NCBI RefSeq assembly: GCF_001625305.1
Contig: NW_017804243.1
Location: 64,387 to 128,386, forward strand
Length of the DNA stretch: 64,000 nt
Source of the DNA: Branchiostoma belcheri
Taxonomy: Eukaryota > Chordata > Leptocardii > Amphioxiformes > Branchiostomatidae
Direction: 5' to 3'
Shown: positions 1 through 12,400 of the stretch, piece by piece
Layout of the letters: the number at the start of each line of letters is the position of its first letter
Position numbering within the stretch: the first letter of the stretch is position 1
Made by a program: the position numbers and the translations under genes
Notes under the pieces: model-generated
Told to the model about the DNA's origin: nothing
The model's input: the letters and a program-made list of their open reading frames with translations, nothing else
Database searches by the model: none

Positions 1-3000
1 TGCCCTTTCTTCTCTCTTTTTGAAACATTTGGAAACATAATTACATAGTTTGTCTACTGTACATTCGTTCTTGCATGACATCAAGTGTTTAAACAATTGT
101 CCTGCTTTGACATTTTCTTACATATCTTGTTTAATTGTTAATACGAGAAGTGGGATTGTATTGGACACAAAACGCTTGGGACCCTCGGGGAAAGGTTTCA
201 TACAATCCATCAGTAGAAATTTGATAACGTCATTTGGAAAAAGGCAGACTTTTTGCCGCTGTTATCAATTCTAATCGGTTTGTAGAGCATTTTTGGTGGA
301 TACGGGCTACATGTATGTCATGTTGGATGTACTTTTACTCGATTTTGTAAACATTTTTATTGATAAAAATAATTCCATTTGGTGCTATGCCGCAATCACA
401 ATATCATAACAAAATGAGATGAAATGCAGACATGTTTCTTAATTCCTGTGAATGAATATCATAATAAGCCTTTATGACTTGAGTTGTACAATGTAAATAT
501 AGTAAATATCAGTTATTTTTGTAGTTCCAGACAATTGCTATCCGTGATTAGATGATAAAGTAAAAAACAAAGTACCTGTAAAAGATATAATGGCATCCTC
601 TTTCATGATTGTGTTTCAGGCAGGAATTCATTTGAATTGATTAAAGAAAATGTGTGTTTTCATTGCTAGAAATTTGTCTTTGTCCTTAAACTTAAAGTTT
701 TAAACATTTGTCTGAAAAATGACAAGGAACAGGGATTGAATTACATAATCATTATTGTTTTCATACCTAGACTTAAATTTTTTTCCTCAGGGTTTGTAAC
801 ATTTTCCTAAAAAAATGACAAGAAATCAAGAGTAAATGTATTTTAACTGTGCTGATTATTTGTAAGCGATATGAGTGCAGCTTGGCCAGTACTGATGGTG
901 TAGATGCAGGTTAGGCAGACTGTTTTTCCTGGGTCTAATCCGGATTTACAAGTCTTTAGTTGAAGGTGACTTATCGGTACTCAGTTGTAGTTTGGGGTCA
1001 ATCCCAGCTAGAGATGCTCAGGCTAATAATTCTCAGGCCACACCAAATTATTTCTTTGTTTTTTGGACATTTTTAAGGAAAGATATCAGCAAGATTCCAA
1101 GATAAAAGAGAGAAAGAGAGCTGGGAAGATTATTCGAATCCAGTGACTGTATTTGTCGCCTGATTGTTTAACCATGGCTTTTCGTACCAAGGTACATTAT
1201 TTCATGCTGATCTTCCACTTCCAGCTTAGCATGGTTGTTGTTTTGTTTAATCCAAGAACCAACTATTTGAATTGTTGTGGCCCAAATAAAGATAACATGA
1301 TACATTGTAATTGTTGTCATCTGATATTATAAAAGATATAATGTTTATTCCTACAGAGCCTGAAATGAAGATATCCTAGTAACAATGTCAGCAAAAAATG
1401 ATTTTTGGTTGTCATTATTATCTACATCTTAGTACACTCTTACTGCCACAGATACAGGTAATATTTTGATCACAGATATTTTTTGTTTGCTTGTCTGCCA
1501 ATGAATGTTATATATGAAAAATATGAAGTCCAAATTTGTTTGTACATCAAAATTTTCTAGCTGAGGTGCGCCAGTGCGCTCATTCCAAAAAATGAATTTC
1601 CTGCTCTGGGATTTTTTCCAGTCTTAAAAGCAGAGATTTGCTGAGTCCTTTTTCTAGGTCGGTTGTTTTATCTCGTCCTCCATATGTGAGATCTGATCAT
1701 AATTACCTGGACCCGGATGAGATCTCTGTGTATAAAGCAATAATCTGCTGTATAGTCCTTAACGTCCACCCTCACTAAGCTTCAATTACATACAGTGATT
1801 ACAGAACTGATGACATTGTCCCAACCAAAGGCAATCTAATGTCCTTCTGTGATACATTCGCATGCGGCTATTATTTTTTATTGGTGTATTCAGGGATTGC
1901 CTACTAAAGGCCTTTCTGATAATGATGCCTTGATCCAGAATTATCAGCAGTATATACTAAGCTAATACATGTGCCTTACAATGTAACATGCATATGTCAT
2001 CATGGACTGTGTGTTGATGTTGACCTATCTGCAACAGTTTGGTTTTCTGCACTGCAAAAATGTTGCTCTTTGTCATGCTAATTTTGTCTCAAGTGGATAT
2101 TTCAATTGTGCGCCAGATAATAATATTATGATTGTGCACACTATAATTATAATAGTAGTGAAATTTCTGTTCAAAATCAACTGATACTAGCATTAAAAGC
2201 ATGTAATATTTCACTTACATTTTCATTGTGTATATTAAAGAGGGTTAGAGTTAGCTTGTTGGTCACGTTGGCTTTCCGTGTGTGACTAACGTTTGAAACA
2301 GTGATTCATATACCAGTGGCTTAACATACAGCAGACATTTTCCCATACGTAGGTTTAAACCTGAATCATACCTGACAGTGTGTTGAACGTGTAGCCATGG
2401 TTCCATATGTACGTCTTACAGTACCTGAATCATACGGTCACGTCTGTGGCTTTTTGTTCAACATAGCCATGGTTGACGCTATAAGTATAATAGTAATGTT
2501 TTTATTTTATACAATGTATTTCATTTCCCACACACACATTCCCTATATAGTTTCTAATACTAGTAGTTGATTTATAGTCATGGCATTCATCAGTTCTGCT
2601 TCCAACAGAAACAAATGTAAGGACTGAATAATTTTGTTGTTAATAGGATGTTTTTGAAGAATTATACAATTTGTAATTGCACTAACAGAAGTTTAATCAT
2701 GCTAATAATAACAATTGGAAATTGACAAGATTTAGCATTTAGATCATACATTGGAAGTCATCTTACATTGTACATGTACATGAAAACACTCTGCTTTTCT
2801 AGATTGATCATCTACACAATCAAGTAGATTTTTCGAATGCCATATGCCTATCCAAATCCTAAACAAATGTATACCCCTTGCAGAGGTCCACAAAAAAAAG
2901 GCTAGAGTCGGCAGTTTTTTCTAGGATCAGTCAGGAAACACATTTTTTTCCTAGGCCTAACCGTCATGCTTTCTTCTCTGTCTGAGTTCGCCCTCTTTAT

Positions 3001-3255
3001 CTTATACAGACATGAAACAAACATGAAATCTGACCCTATCACATTAACGCAAACGGTAACGGCCGTTAGAAATATTTTCTGACGATTTTCTAACGATTTT
3101 CTAACGATTTTCTAACGAAATTTTCTAACGAAATTTTCTAACGAAAATCTAACCAAATACTAATGAAATTCTAACCCGTTAGTAATGGTGTACGCAGGTA
3201 ACTATAACGCGAACGGTACTGTATGAGCTAACGTTGTGACGTTTGTTTGCTCCAG
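1..3255. other. AT-rich intron of the RNFT gene (5' exons outside window)
   Basis: I find no exon here that matches the N-terminal membrane segments expected of RNFT proteins, so the upstream exons probably lie before the window. The stretch is AT-rich. It holds a fragment starting with GGCCACACCAAATTATTTC near 1035, an end type seen repeatedly in this window. A fragment at about 2885-2960 resembles the element near 13900-14080. A short tandem array of TTTTCTAACGA-like units lies at about 3060-3180, just before the exon acceptor at 3254-3255. Confidence 0.6.
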
Positions 3256-3409
3256 TTTGATCCTGATGCAGCCGAACTTTGCCTGGGTGGATTTCTGGAC
3301 CCTCCTGTGGGTTGTCGGCATGACAGACTTTGTTATCAAGTTCATGAGCATGGCGGTCAAGTGCCTTATCGTCCTGCTGCCCAGGGGGGTCATGCACTTC
3401 AAGAGACGG
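3256..3409 (+). CDS. RNFT: RNFT exon, membrane segment
   Basis: The acceptor is TTTGCTCCAG at 3246-3255 and the donor is CGG|GTGAGA at 3410. The first base completes a codon from upstream and 51 full codons follow. The translation contains FAWVDFWTLLWVVGMTDF and then a second hydrophobic run around KCLIVLLP, followed by a basic end (HFKRR). It aligns with the membrane region of vertebrate RNFT that reads FWEVFWIVGITDF. Longer open frames in other phases over this exon are shadows. Confidence 0.9.
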
Positions 3410-6400
3410 GTGAGATTTCTTCTTCTGTATCTGTTTGTATGTTACAACTGTTACAGTTGGTAGCTACATAGTAGTACTGTACTTTCTGTTGTTTATATTT
3501 TGTATCATAAGCATGTCGGCAGAATGTACTGCGCCAGTGCAGAACCCCGATTTTTCACGCTCTTCAGTGGATTTTTGGTCAACGTTGCATCAGAATATTG
3601 CCTGTTGCAGACGATATTTTTTCCGAGTGACATAACATTTGGAAACTACAGACGGAGTGTTGATCTTATATGCGCGAATACAACCTTATATGAGATGTTC
3701 TGCCAAAGTTACAGATTTCGCGCAGGTGCAGTACGTTCTGCTGACGTGCTTATATCATACTGCTCTGGGGGTCCCTGACCTAGTGGTACTAGTACTATAG
3801 AAGTATGCCTATACATGTACATGTACTGTAAAAATAAATTTCAGCTTGAAGTACTCATATAGTAGTTTAGGTAGAAAAATTGTGGACCTTAAAAAAGTAT
3901 GGCCAATTGTTTGCAATTCGTACAGGCAACTTTTTTAGTGGTGTCCGTCTTTATTATAGGATTTTAACCTATTTAACAAAAATGATTATTATCAACAAGG
4001 TTTTATTTCTCTGTGCAGGGTAAGTACTACATGTTTGTAGAACAGCTGGCACAGTATTACAGAAGCCTGACACCCATGCCTGTCTGGTACAAGTTTCTCT
4101 CTAACTAACATTCTCTCATTCCTCCTCTCTCTCTCTCCCTGCAGGGTAAGTACTACATGTTTGTAGAACAGCTGGCCCAGTATTACAGAAGCCTGACACC
4201 CATGCCTGTCTGGTACAAGTTTCTCTCTAACTAACATTCTCTCATTTCTTCTCTCTCTCTCTCCCTGCAGGGTAAGTACTACATGTTTGTAGAACAGCTG
4301 GCCCAGTATTACAGAAGCCTGACACCCATGCCTGTCTGGTACAAGTTTCTCTCTAACTAACATTCTCTCATTCCCTCTCTCTCTCCCTGCAGGGAAAGTA
4401 CTACATGTTTGTAGAACAGCTGGCTCAGTATTACAGAAGCCTGACACCCATGCCTGTCTGGTACAAGTTTCTGTCCGACAGTGACCACTCCGGTGGGCCC
4501 ATCCTCGCCTTCCTACTTACAGCAAGCTACTTCATACTCAAGGTACGTCCGGGTTATTCATTTGTTATTAATTATTCCTTATTTATTATTTGTTATATAT
4601 TATTTATTCATTATTCTTTTGCAGAAGGAAAGCATATTGTTTTTGCTTAGTTCCTTCTTTATTTCCAAACAAATAAGGTCAATGAACTGAACCAGACGGC
4701 TGTCACCATGGTAACTGGTGCAGTAGCAGACACCCTGTGGTGTTGGGTTAGATTATGTAGCAAGTGGCAGGACAGAGTTGTATAGGGCTGGTCTTCATAC
4801 ATATCACGGACAAATACAAACAATTTACAAGTACTTATTTATTATAATAACTTAGATTATTAGAATCATTAAAAGAAAATCAATAAACCAAAAAATTATA
4901 ACAAAGTAAAGCAAAAAATAGTTTCTTAAAAGCTCAGTGAACCAGAAACTGTAACTAACATGGCCCGATTCTGATTGATGTAGTTTTGTATAATTCGTCA
5001 GGATCGTCATACAAGATTCATCGGCCATGGTTATGAATATATGATGGCGATCAGCCGACATGCTTGTACCAGATAAAGAATTAATTGGTTTGTTGGGTTC
5101 CGCTTTGATGGGCCGTATCAACTGTGGAACAACGGTTCAGTTTCTGTATTATCCATAATGCCAGGAGCAGGAAGGAGTCTTGGTTGCTTAATATATTTTG
5201 TGTTGTTTGTTTGTTTTCTCTTTTGGTCAAAATGGATGAGAAATATGTGTTGAAAAAAGGAATAATTTTTAGTTTCTAAATTATTTTTAATTGTATTACG
5301 TACAGTAATCATGTTTGATTTTTAAAATGTTATTTCTTCTCTATTTTGCAAAAACGGGTTGAAAATGTATTTAAAAATTGATCATATAGATCAACAATTA
5401 TAATGATTATCTGTTGAAGTATGTTCCTGTTATGAATAATCAAAAGCTATTTTAATTATTTGTAGGTGGTCTGTCCTGTTCTATTGTGCAATTTACAAGG
5501 TCCCATTTTGCTAAAGCGACCAAAATTGCAAAACACTAAAGTAAAGAGATCGTATGACAGATACATAGAGAAGCAACTAACTCACAATCATAACAAGTAG
5601 AGATGGTTTAATAATTCAAATCATGCTATGATAAGATAAAGAGATAAGTATGTAATGTATGGTCTAGACTCTAGGTCAGTCAGAAGTAGTAGGCCAAATG
5701 AGGCAAGGTTCACAGATAAATGTACACAGAAGCAACATTACAACTGTGCATATGCCCAGATTTTTCACGCTTTTCGTTGGATTTTTGGTCAATGTTGCAT
5801 CAGAATTTTGCCTGTTGTAGACGATATCTTTTTTGACACAATATTTTAAATCTACAGACGAGATGTTAACCTTATAATATATATGCGAATACGGCCTTCT
5901 ACCAAAGTGCGTTGCACTATACATTATGGGTATTGCACATTGCCAACGGGCTCTGTACATATGTCCTGCATGTATGACTGACACAATGTATTAAGGCTCA
6001 TGACTTATGACTGAGCTATAAAATATTGCTTATTACCGTGAAGTGATCTTCAATTTTGTGACATGTCATTGTCAGAAATAATTTTGTGTCTGAAGGCAGC
6101 TCTCAAATTATATGTGGGTTATTTGAATGTGCACTTACTGATTCAGAGTGTTTGTAGTATGGTAGCTCTTCTTTGGTATTTTGCTTATTTGTGGTAGCAA
6201 ATTAGCTAGCCATTTATAACATTACAGCATTAAATTGTACAAAATGCACCACAGTACATCAATGAAACTCAACTAGAGCTCACATAACTAAAATTTGATG
6301 ATTATGTTCCATTAGATACTACTCTATACATTGTATGTAATAACAAATTATCAAATGTTGGAATAAGATAAAACAGTCAGAATTGACTGAAACTTCCTGG

Positions 6401-9400
6401 TAGTTTTAACATTTGATGATATTGCAAATTTTCCTTTATTCTCTTGAAATGTGTTAATTTTACATTATGAAACTATAATACTGCTGTAAAGCCCCACAAA
6501 ATATCTAGGTGTGCCCACAGTCCAAAATTATGTCTGTAGGTGCGCATTTTGTAAGTCTGTCTGATGAAATTTTATTTCAATGATTGATAATATGTGCAGT
6601 GTCATATGAAAATCTGACAAAATTAATGTATTCTTCACGTCATTTATGTATATGTGACATGCCAGTCAAGTTTAAATAAAACTGATCTGATACGTTATTT
6701 TTTAATTTTGAGCACAAAAAACACGAATTTTTTGCCCTGCACTGTCACTGATGTTTTGTTTTGTTTTGTTTTTAGACCCTGGGACTGTGGAATAAAGCCA
6801 AGCAGCTGAGACAAGCCTGGCTGAAGGTTATACGAGACACGGTGAGTGTTCTGTTTCCCTGTTCATCTATAATTCATACAGAACAGCCAGACTCACGCAA
6901 TAGTGATACCCTCACCATTGTAATGTGTGCATGGCCTCAATCTGCTCATCTTGATCTTATATAGTAAATGTTTCACATGTATAACACTAGAAGAGTATTA
7001 CGTAGTGGCTCTGGTAACCACTCTGGCCTTCTTACCCAGTCCGAAATTATGCGACTGTGATACCCTCACAATTGTAATGTGTGCATGGCCTCAATCTGCT
7101 CAACATGCATGGCCCTGAGAATACAAAGATTCTTGTTATTATTTACAGATGTAGTTATAATGTCAGAAGAGTAGTGGCTCTCTGGCCCTTATAATTCCCC
7201 CCCAAAAATCATCAGTCCGAAATTACGCGACTATGATATCTTCACGATTGTGTGGCCTCAATTTGCTCACCATGACCAGCATTATACAAAGATACTTGTT
7301 CTTATTTAGTTATAACGTCAGAAGAGTAGTGGCTCTGGTAGCCAATCTGGCCCTCTTCCCCAAAAAAACCATCAGTCAGAAATTACACGACTATGATACC
7401 CTGACGATTGTGTGCATGGCCTCAATCTGCTCAATATAGCCAGGATACAAAGATTCTTGTTCTTCTAACGTTAGAAGGTGGCTAGGCGGTGTAGTGGTTA
7501 GGGTTCTTGACTCAGAATTGAAGGTCCCTGTGTTTTGCCATAGGGAAAAGCACTTAAGTAGTCTTTACACTTATTTCCTTCCTCGACTCAGTTGAAAATG
7601 AGTGCCTAGCTTCGGTTAGGGATGTAAAGGGACATCAAACACAGTACCCATGTTTGAGGACATAAATGGTGTGGAAAACTTGAAAGAAGTCCTGGAACCC
7701 TAATAGAATTTTTCTGTAAAATGTGTGAGAACCAATAAGATAACCTGGTTTGGCCTGCTTGTAAACCTCCCATCCTGCACACAGTGCAGTTTTCTGGCAT
7801 TAATTCCAGTTCCTTGGAGAACGTTTTATTGACTGCATTGCAGCTACATTGTATTTGTAATATGGCAGGGCTGGAAATGCTGGGTGCATAAAATATGCAC
7901 TTTTGTCCATCCAAAATCGGAGCTACGTGCCAAATTTTTTACTGTAGATGCTCCAATGTACCTTGAGAGGATTTTACATAATACAATGTAATATAAAATT
8001 ATTATTATGTAATAACTGTACACTATTACGTAACAGAATAGTCTTGACATGATCAGGCTTTGCTAACATTCAACTCATCCAACAACAGTAATGCCTGTGA
8101 GGCTGTTATTTGAACCAGAAGAACTGTTTAAAAAATCATTCTTATATCTTTATCTTGTGTTGTGCACCCCCAATTTTTTCCTGTACTGATGCAGCACCTA
8201 AATGTTGAGGTTAGGTGTTTCGATTCAGTGCCCCTCTGTAAGCCCCAGACATGACTTTGGAGCCCGGTAATATGCAGATGTCAGAGTTGTGTACTTATCT
8301 CTCTGGAACAGGACTCGCGTGCGGCATGCCTTCTCCTTGTTTCTCATCCCCAGCGCATCTCTGAACAATTTCCCCAACGGATTGCCGCGGCCAAGTCAGC
8401 GTAGTTCTGTGGTCATCAGCATTCTTATGTTTACCTCGGTCCTCATATAGTTTTTCAGTTTATTTATTTCACCAGCAACTATACTCAGATTAGGCCACAC
8501 CAAGTAAATTTTATGGATGACGTCCTTTGGAGACCCTAAATCTAATGCGAGAGGGCGAAAAAAAAACAAGAAGGGCCCTGAAAAACAAGATGCCTAGATT
8601 AGAAATATACTAAGAGACGACAAATGTTAGGACACAAATTGAATGAGGTGACACAGTGTAACAAGCAAGAAGTCTTTTATTCATCATCAAAACAGCAATA
8701 AATCAGGTGGAACAGCAGTCATTGTCCTGTCCTGTTTATTTCATCACATTTTTGCAGGTCTGCAGAAAAAAGCATGTGCTCTTTACCCATTTCGCGTTAC
8801 GGGTTTCACGTTAATCTAATGATTTGCGGCACTGTCGTGACCCTTTGGTCATAGTTACAGGAAGCGGAATTTCTTGTTTTGTTTTCCAGGAACAGGCCAA
8901 AATCAATGCGCGCGCGGACGTCATCCATGAAATTTACTTGGTGTGGCCTTATATAAAAATCTGTTTTTCAGGCAGTGCAGGGCATAACAGACAGTACAGT
9001 ATTACATAAAATATTGACAATCCAGTAGAATTTTTTTTTGCTCATTTTGGTCTTTGTTCTTTATCTATTTATCCAGTACAGACTCACATTATGACGATTT
9101 TGAAAGAATTCCTGAAGGGGATATTTAACCCCACAATAGATTAATTTACATATTAACATTAATTTACAAATAATAAAAGTCAACCAAACCAAAAGCGAGA
9201 CAAAATTTTCTCTTCCTCATCTTCATCAACCAGACGTCTGTCACCATGGTAACTGGTGTTGTAGCAGACATCCTGTGGTGTTGGATTACATCATGTAGCA
9301 ACAGCAAAATATTATCCTTTTCTGCTAAACGTATTGTTACAGTAGCATAATGAAACGTGTCTTGTCAATTGCAATTGTCTATCCCAGCATTTAGTTTGTA

Positions 9401-12400
9401 AATATCTGTCTGACTTAAAGCTTATTTCTAATCCTAAAAGCATTAAAAGGTCTCAATATAAGACATTATAGACATATAAGAATTTAGGCTTTATTTTAGA
9501 ACAACAGTCCAAGGAAGCATGCCTTGCCTACTTAAGAAGGTTCTGTAGTCCGTGCAGGCGTATCAAGTTTCACGCAGCACCTTGAGGATAGTAAAAGAGC
9601 ACTTAGGTGAGTTGTAAATCACGTGTCGCGGCTCGAAACGCGTTTTCTATTTCGCGTTCTCCATAAAATAAATGTGGTTTCTGCCGGTAACAGAACGTGG
9701 CTGAAATGCATCGGGAGCATCGTTTTTATCTTCTGTAGATACTGGGCCACACCAAATTGATTTGCTGGCTCTTGGTTAAAAAATTAAATGACAAGTATGT
9801 TTCCTATTTTGCATTGTCCATAAAATAAATGTGGTTCCTGCCAGTTGCAAAGTGTATTCTAAAATGCTTTGGGATACCTTGTTATCATATATAGCCACAC
9901 TGATTTAATTTGTTGGTTCTCAGTTCAAAAAATCAATTTAAGCTTTAGTATCAGCATAAAAACAGTGATTGTCTAAGGTTTCAGAGAGGGAATATAAGGC
10001 AGTTATTAATAGTCAGATTCAAGATTTTCTCTATTCTTGTTGAAGAGATTCAATATTTTCTCTATTCTCATTTTTGCCTGATTTTTTTTTTCGAAAAGGT
10101 GTCCTAGAACCAAATAGATAAATCAGTGTGACCTAAAACGAATCTGGACCAAAACTTCTGCTTCAAAGCGTTTGAAATCTCTTTATGATCTACAGATGTG
10201 TGGAAGATAAAGAACAGAAGACTTGAAAGTGGGAAATCAGGAGTTAAGTAATGAGTATTGATTACTGGGGAAGGGCTTAAAACACCCTTTTTATCCTACC
10301 TGAAAATATTTCCAGCATTACTGGGGCAAGTTGCAAAATCCTTTATTCTCCTCTACCTGAAAATGTTTCCAGAATCACTGAAGCAAGTTTATTCTCCTCT
10401 ACCTTAGAATATTTGCAGAATAACTGGAGCAGGGCTCAAAATCTTTTTCTTTCTGAAATCATGCAAGAATTTTTACTAACAATTAGCAATTTGGTCACCA
10501 TCTTGGGAAAATATCTTGTAGTGTCTGTTTTATATATATATATATATATTATATACATGATGTGAAATCTACATTGTATTTTGAAATGAAAATCGGCACC
10601 CGCATACATTATTAGCAGTGATCAGTCTCGAAGAGACTTAAATCAAGTTGACAGCATTTGACTGAAATGTAGTTCAGAGCACCCATCCTTGAATATTTTA
10701 TGCTGTTCCTTACATTTCACATTAATATGGGAATGAACTGTGGCTTGGGCATTTGTGGAAATTTTTTACAAATTGCAAATAGTACTTCTAACATTGTAGG
10801 CAACATATAAAAAGGTTTTGATCCCTGGTATTTTATACACTATTGGGGCGTGTGCGAGTATTGGTAAAGGTTTGTATATTTTTGTGTATGCAGAAATTGC
10901 AAACATTTCTGACAACTTTGGAGATTGTAGGCAGCATACAAAAAAAGGGTTCAATCCCTGGTATTTTGTAGCCTGATAGGACACACAATACATGTTGAAA
11001 AAGGTTCTCACATGAATCCTACATGTATGATGGCTTGGGTGTTTCACGAAATTGCAAACATTTCTGACAACTTTGGACATGGTAGCTACTAGGCAGCATA
11101 CAAAAATAGGGATTTTAATCCCTAGTATTTGTTAACCTAATGGGACACATATATGAGTATTGGTAAAAGTTTTTACATTAATCCTACGATGTCTCTTGTG
11201 TATCCAGAAACTGCAAACATTTCTGACAACTAAAATGGTAGGCAGCATACAAAAAGAGCATTTCGATCCCTGGTATTTGCTACCGTAATGGGGCACATTA
11301 TGTGAGTATTGGTAAAGGTTTCCACATGAATCCAATAGCTACGATGTCTCATTTAAATTGTATGCAGAAATTGTAAACATTTCTAACAAGTTGAACATAG
11401 GATGTGGTAGGCAACATTTTTAAAAAAAGGATTTCGATCCCTGGTATTTGCTACCGTAATGGGGCACATATGTGAGTATTGGTAAAGGTTTCCACATGAA
11501 TCCTACGCTTGTATCGGTCCTGGGGGAAAATCCTGATTTATCTGGTCTCCCCGCACATCTCAGGATTCTTCTTCGCGTATTGATTTTCGCCTGGACTTAT
11601 TCATTCTGCACTTGAGAGGGAACTCCAACAGGTGCCGTAAATTTCAGCCTCCCCCGCTTTCTGTGCCGGGGATTCGCGCGTCGGTGGTGACTTTCGTTGG
11701 CAGAAATACAGCAGCAGAAATGGAAACGGACAGCTTGAGAGATGGGTTACATTTGCAGTCCTGGATCGGCAAATGTTCGTGTACGACTAGCGAGATAAAA
11801 TGTGCAAAATTTACGTGCAAGTAGAAAGTACTGGGTCCCAAATAAATGAGATATTTCCGAGTTGGATTCAGTTATTATAATTGCATTTTTCTCCTGTCCT
11901 CACTTCATGCATCAATAGTAATAAGAAATAAGTGAATGATATTTGAATGTAATAAGATACAGCTTCCATTCTCATGAAACAGATAATTAATTGTGTTTTG
12001 TGGTGTTTAGTAGATATTGGTGCTGTATGTAGGTTAGTTGGTTGGTTACTTGATGAGTTGCTTGTTTTTTTCCTTTTTCTTTCATCTTCTTTTCTTTCTT
12101 CCATCCTTCCTTCATTTGGTGACCTCCAATATATACGACTTTCCCCAACCGAAGTTAGGTACCCATTCACACCTGGGTGGAGTGATGAAAGTCATTTAAA
12201 GTGCCTTTCCCAAGGACACAACATCAGGGCGCATGTCCAGACATGTCCCGGGTACAACTTTGTAGTCGAATGCTCTTAGACTACCACTACGCCACCCAAC
12301 GTTGAGTTGTGTTTTCTCCCATGTACATGTACAGAGATATGGCCAGCCAGCGTCCTATTCTTTCTTCCTTCCCTATCCTCCTTCCTTCCCTCTTTCTCCC

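Larger units (their letters stand above)
4543..6775 (+). other. RNFT intron
   Basis: AT-rich and non-coding. It contains the X-box-bearing repeat at 4690-4790 and the second copy of a dispersed repeat at 5745-5925. Two minus-strand open frames at 4852-5312 have no recognisable domain. Otherwise I see only low-complexity sequence. Confidence 0.55.

Noticed and set aside
1..3255. Upstream RNFT exons (N-terminal membrane segments)
   Set aside because: I looked for hydrophobic, phase-compatible exons matching the family and saw none, so they are taken to lie before the window.
3992..4447. 151-residue minus-strand open frame with repeats
   Set aside because: It is the antisense of the fourfold RNFT exon array; its periodicity equals the array and the sense strand has splice sites and a conserved protein.
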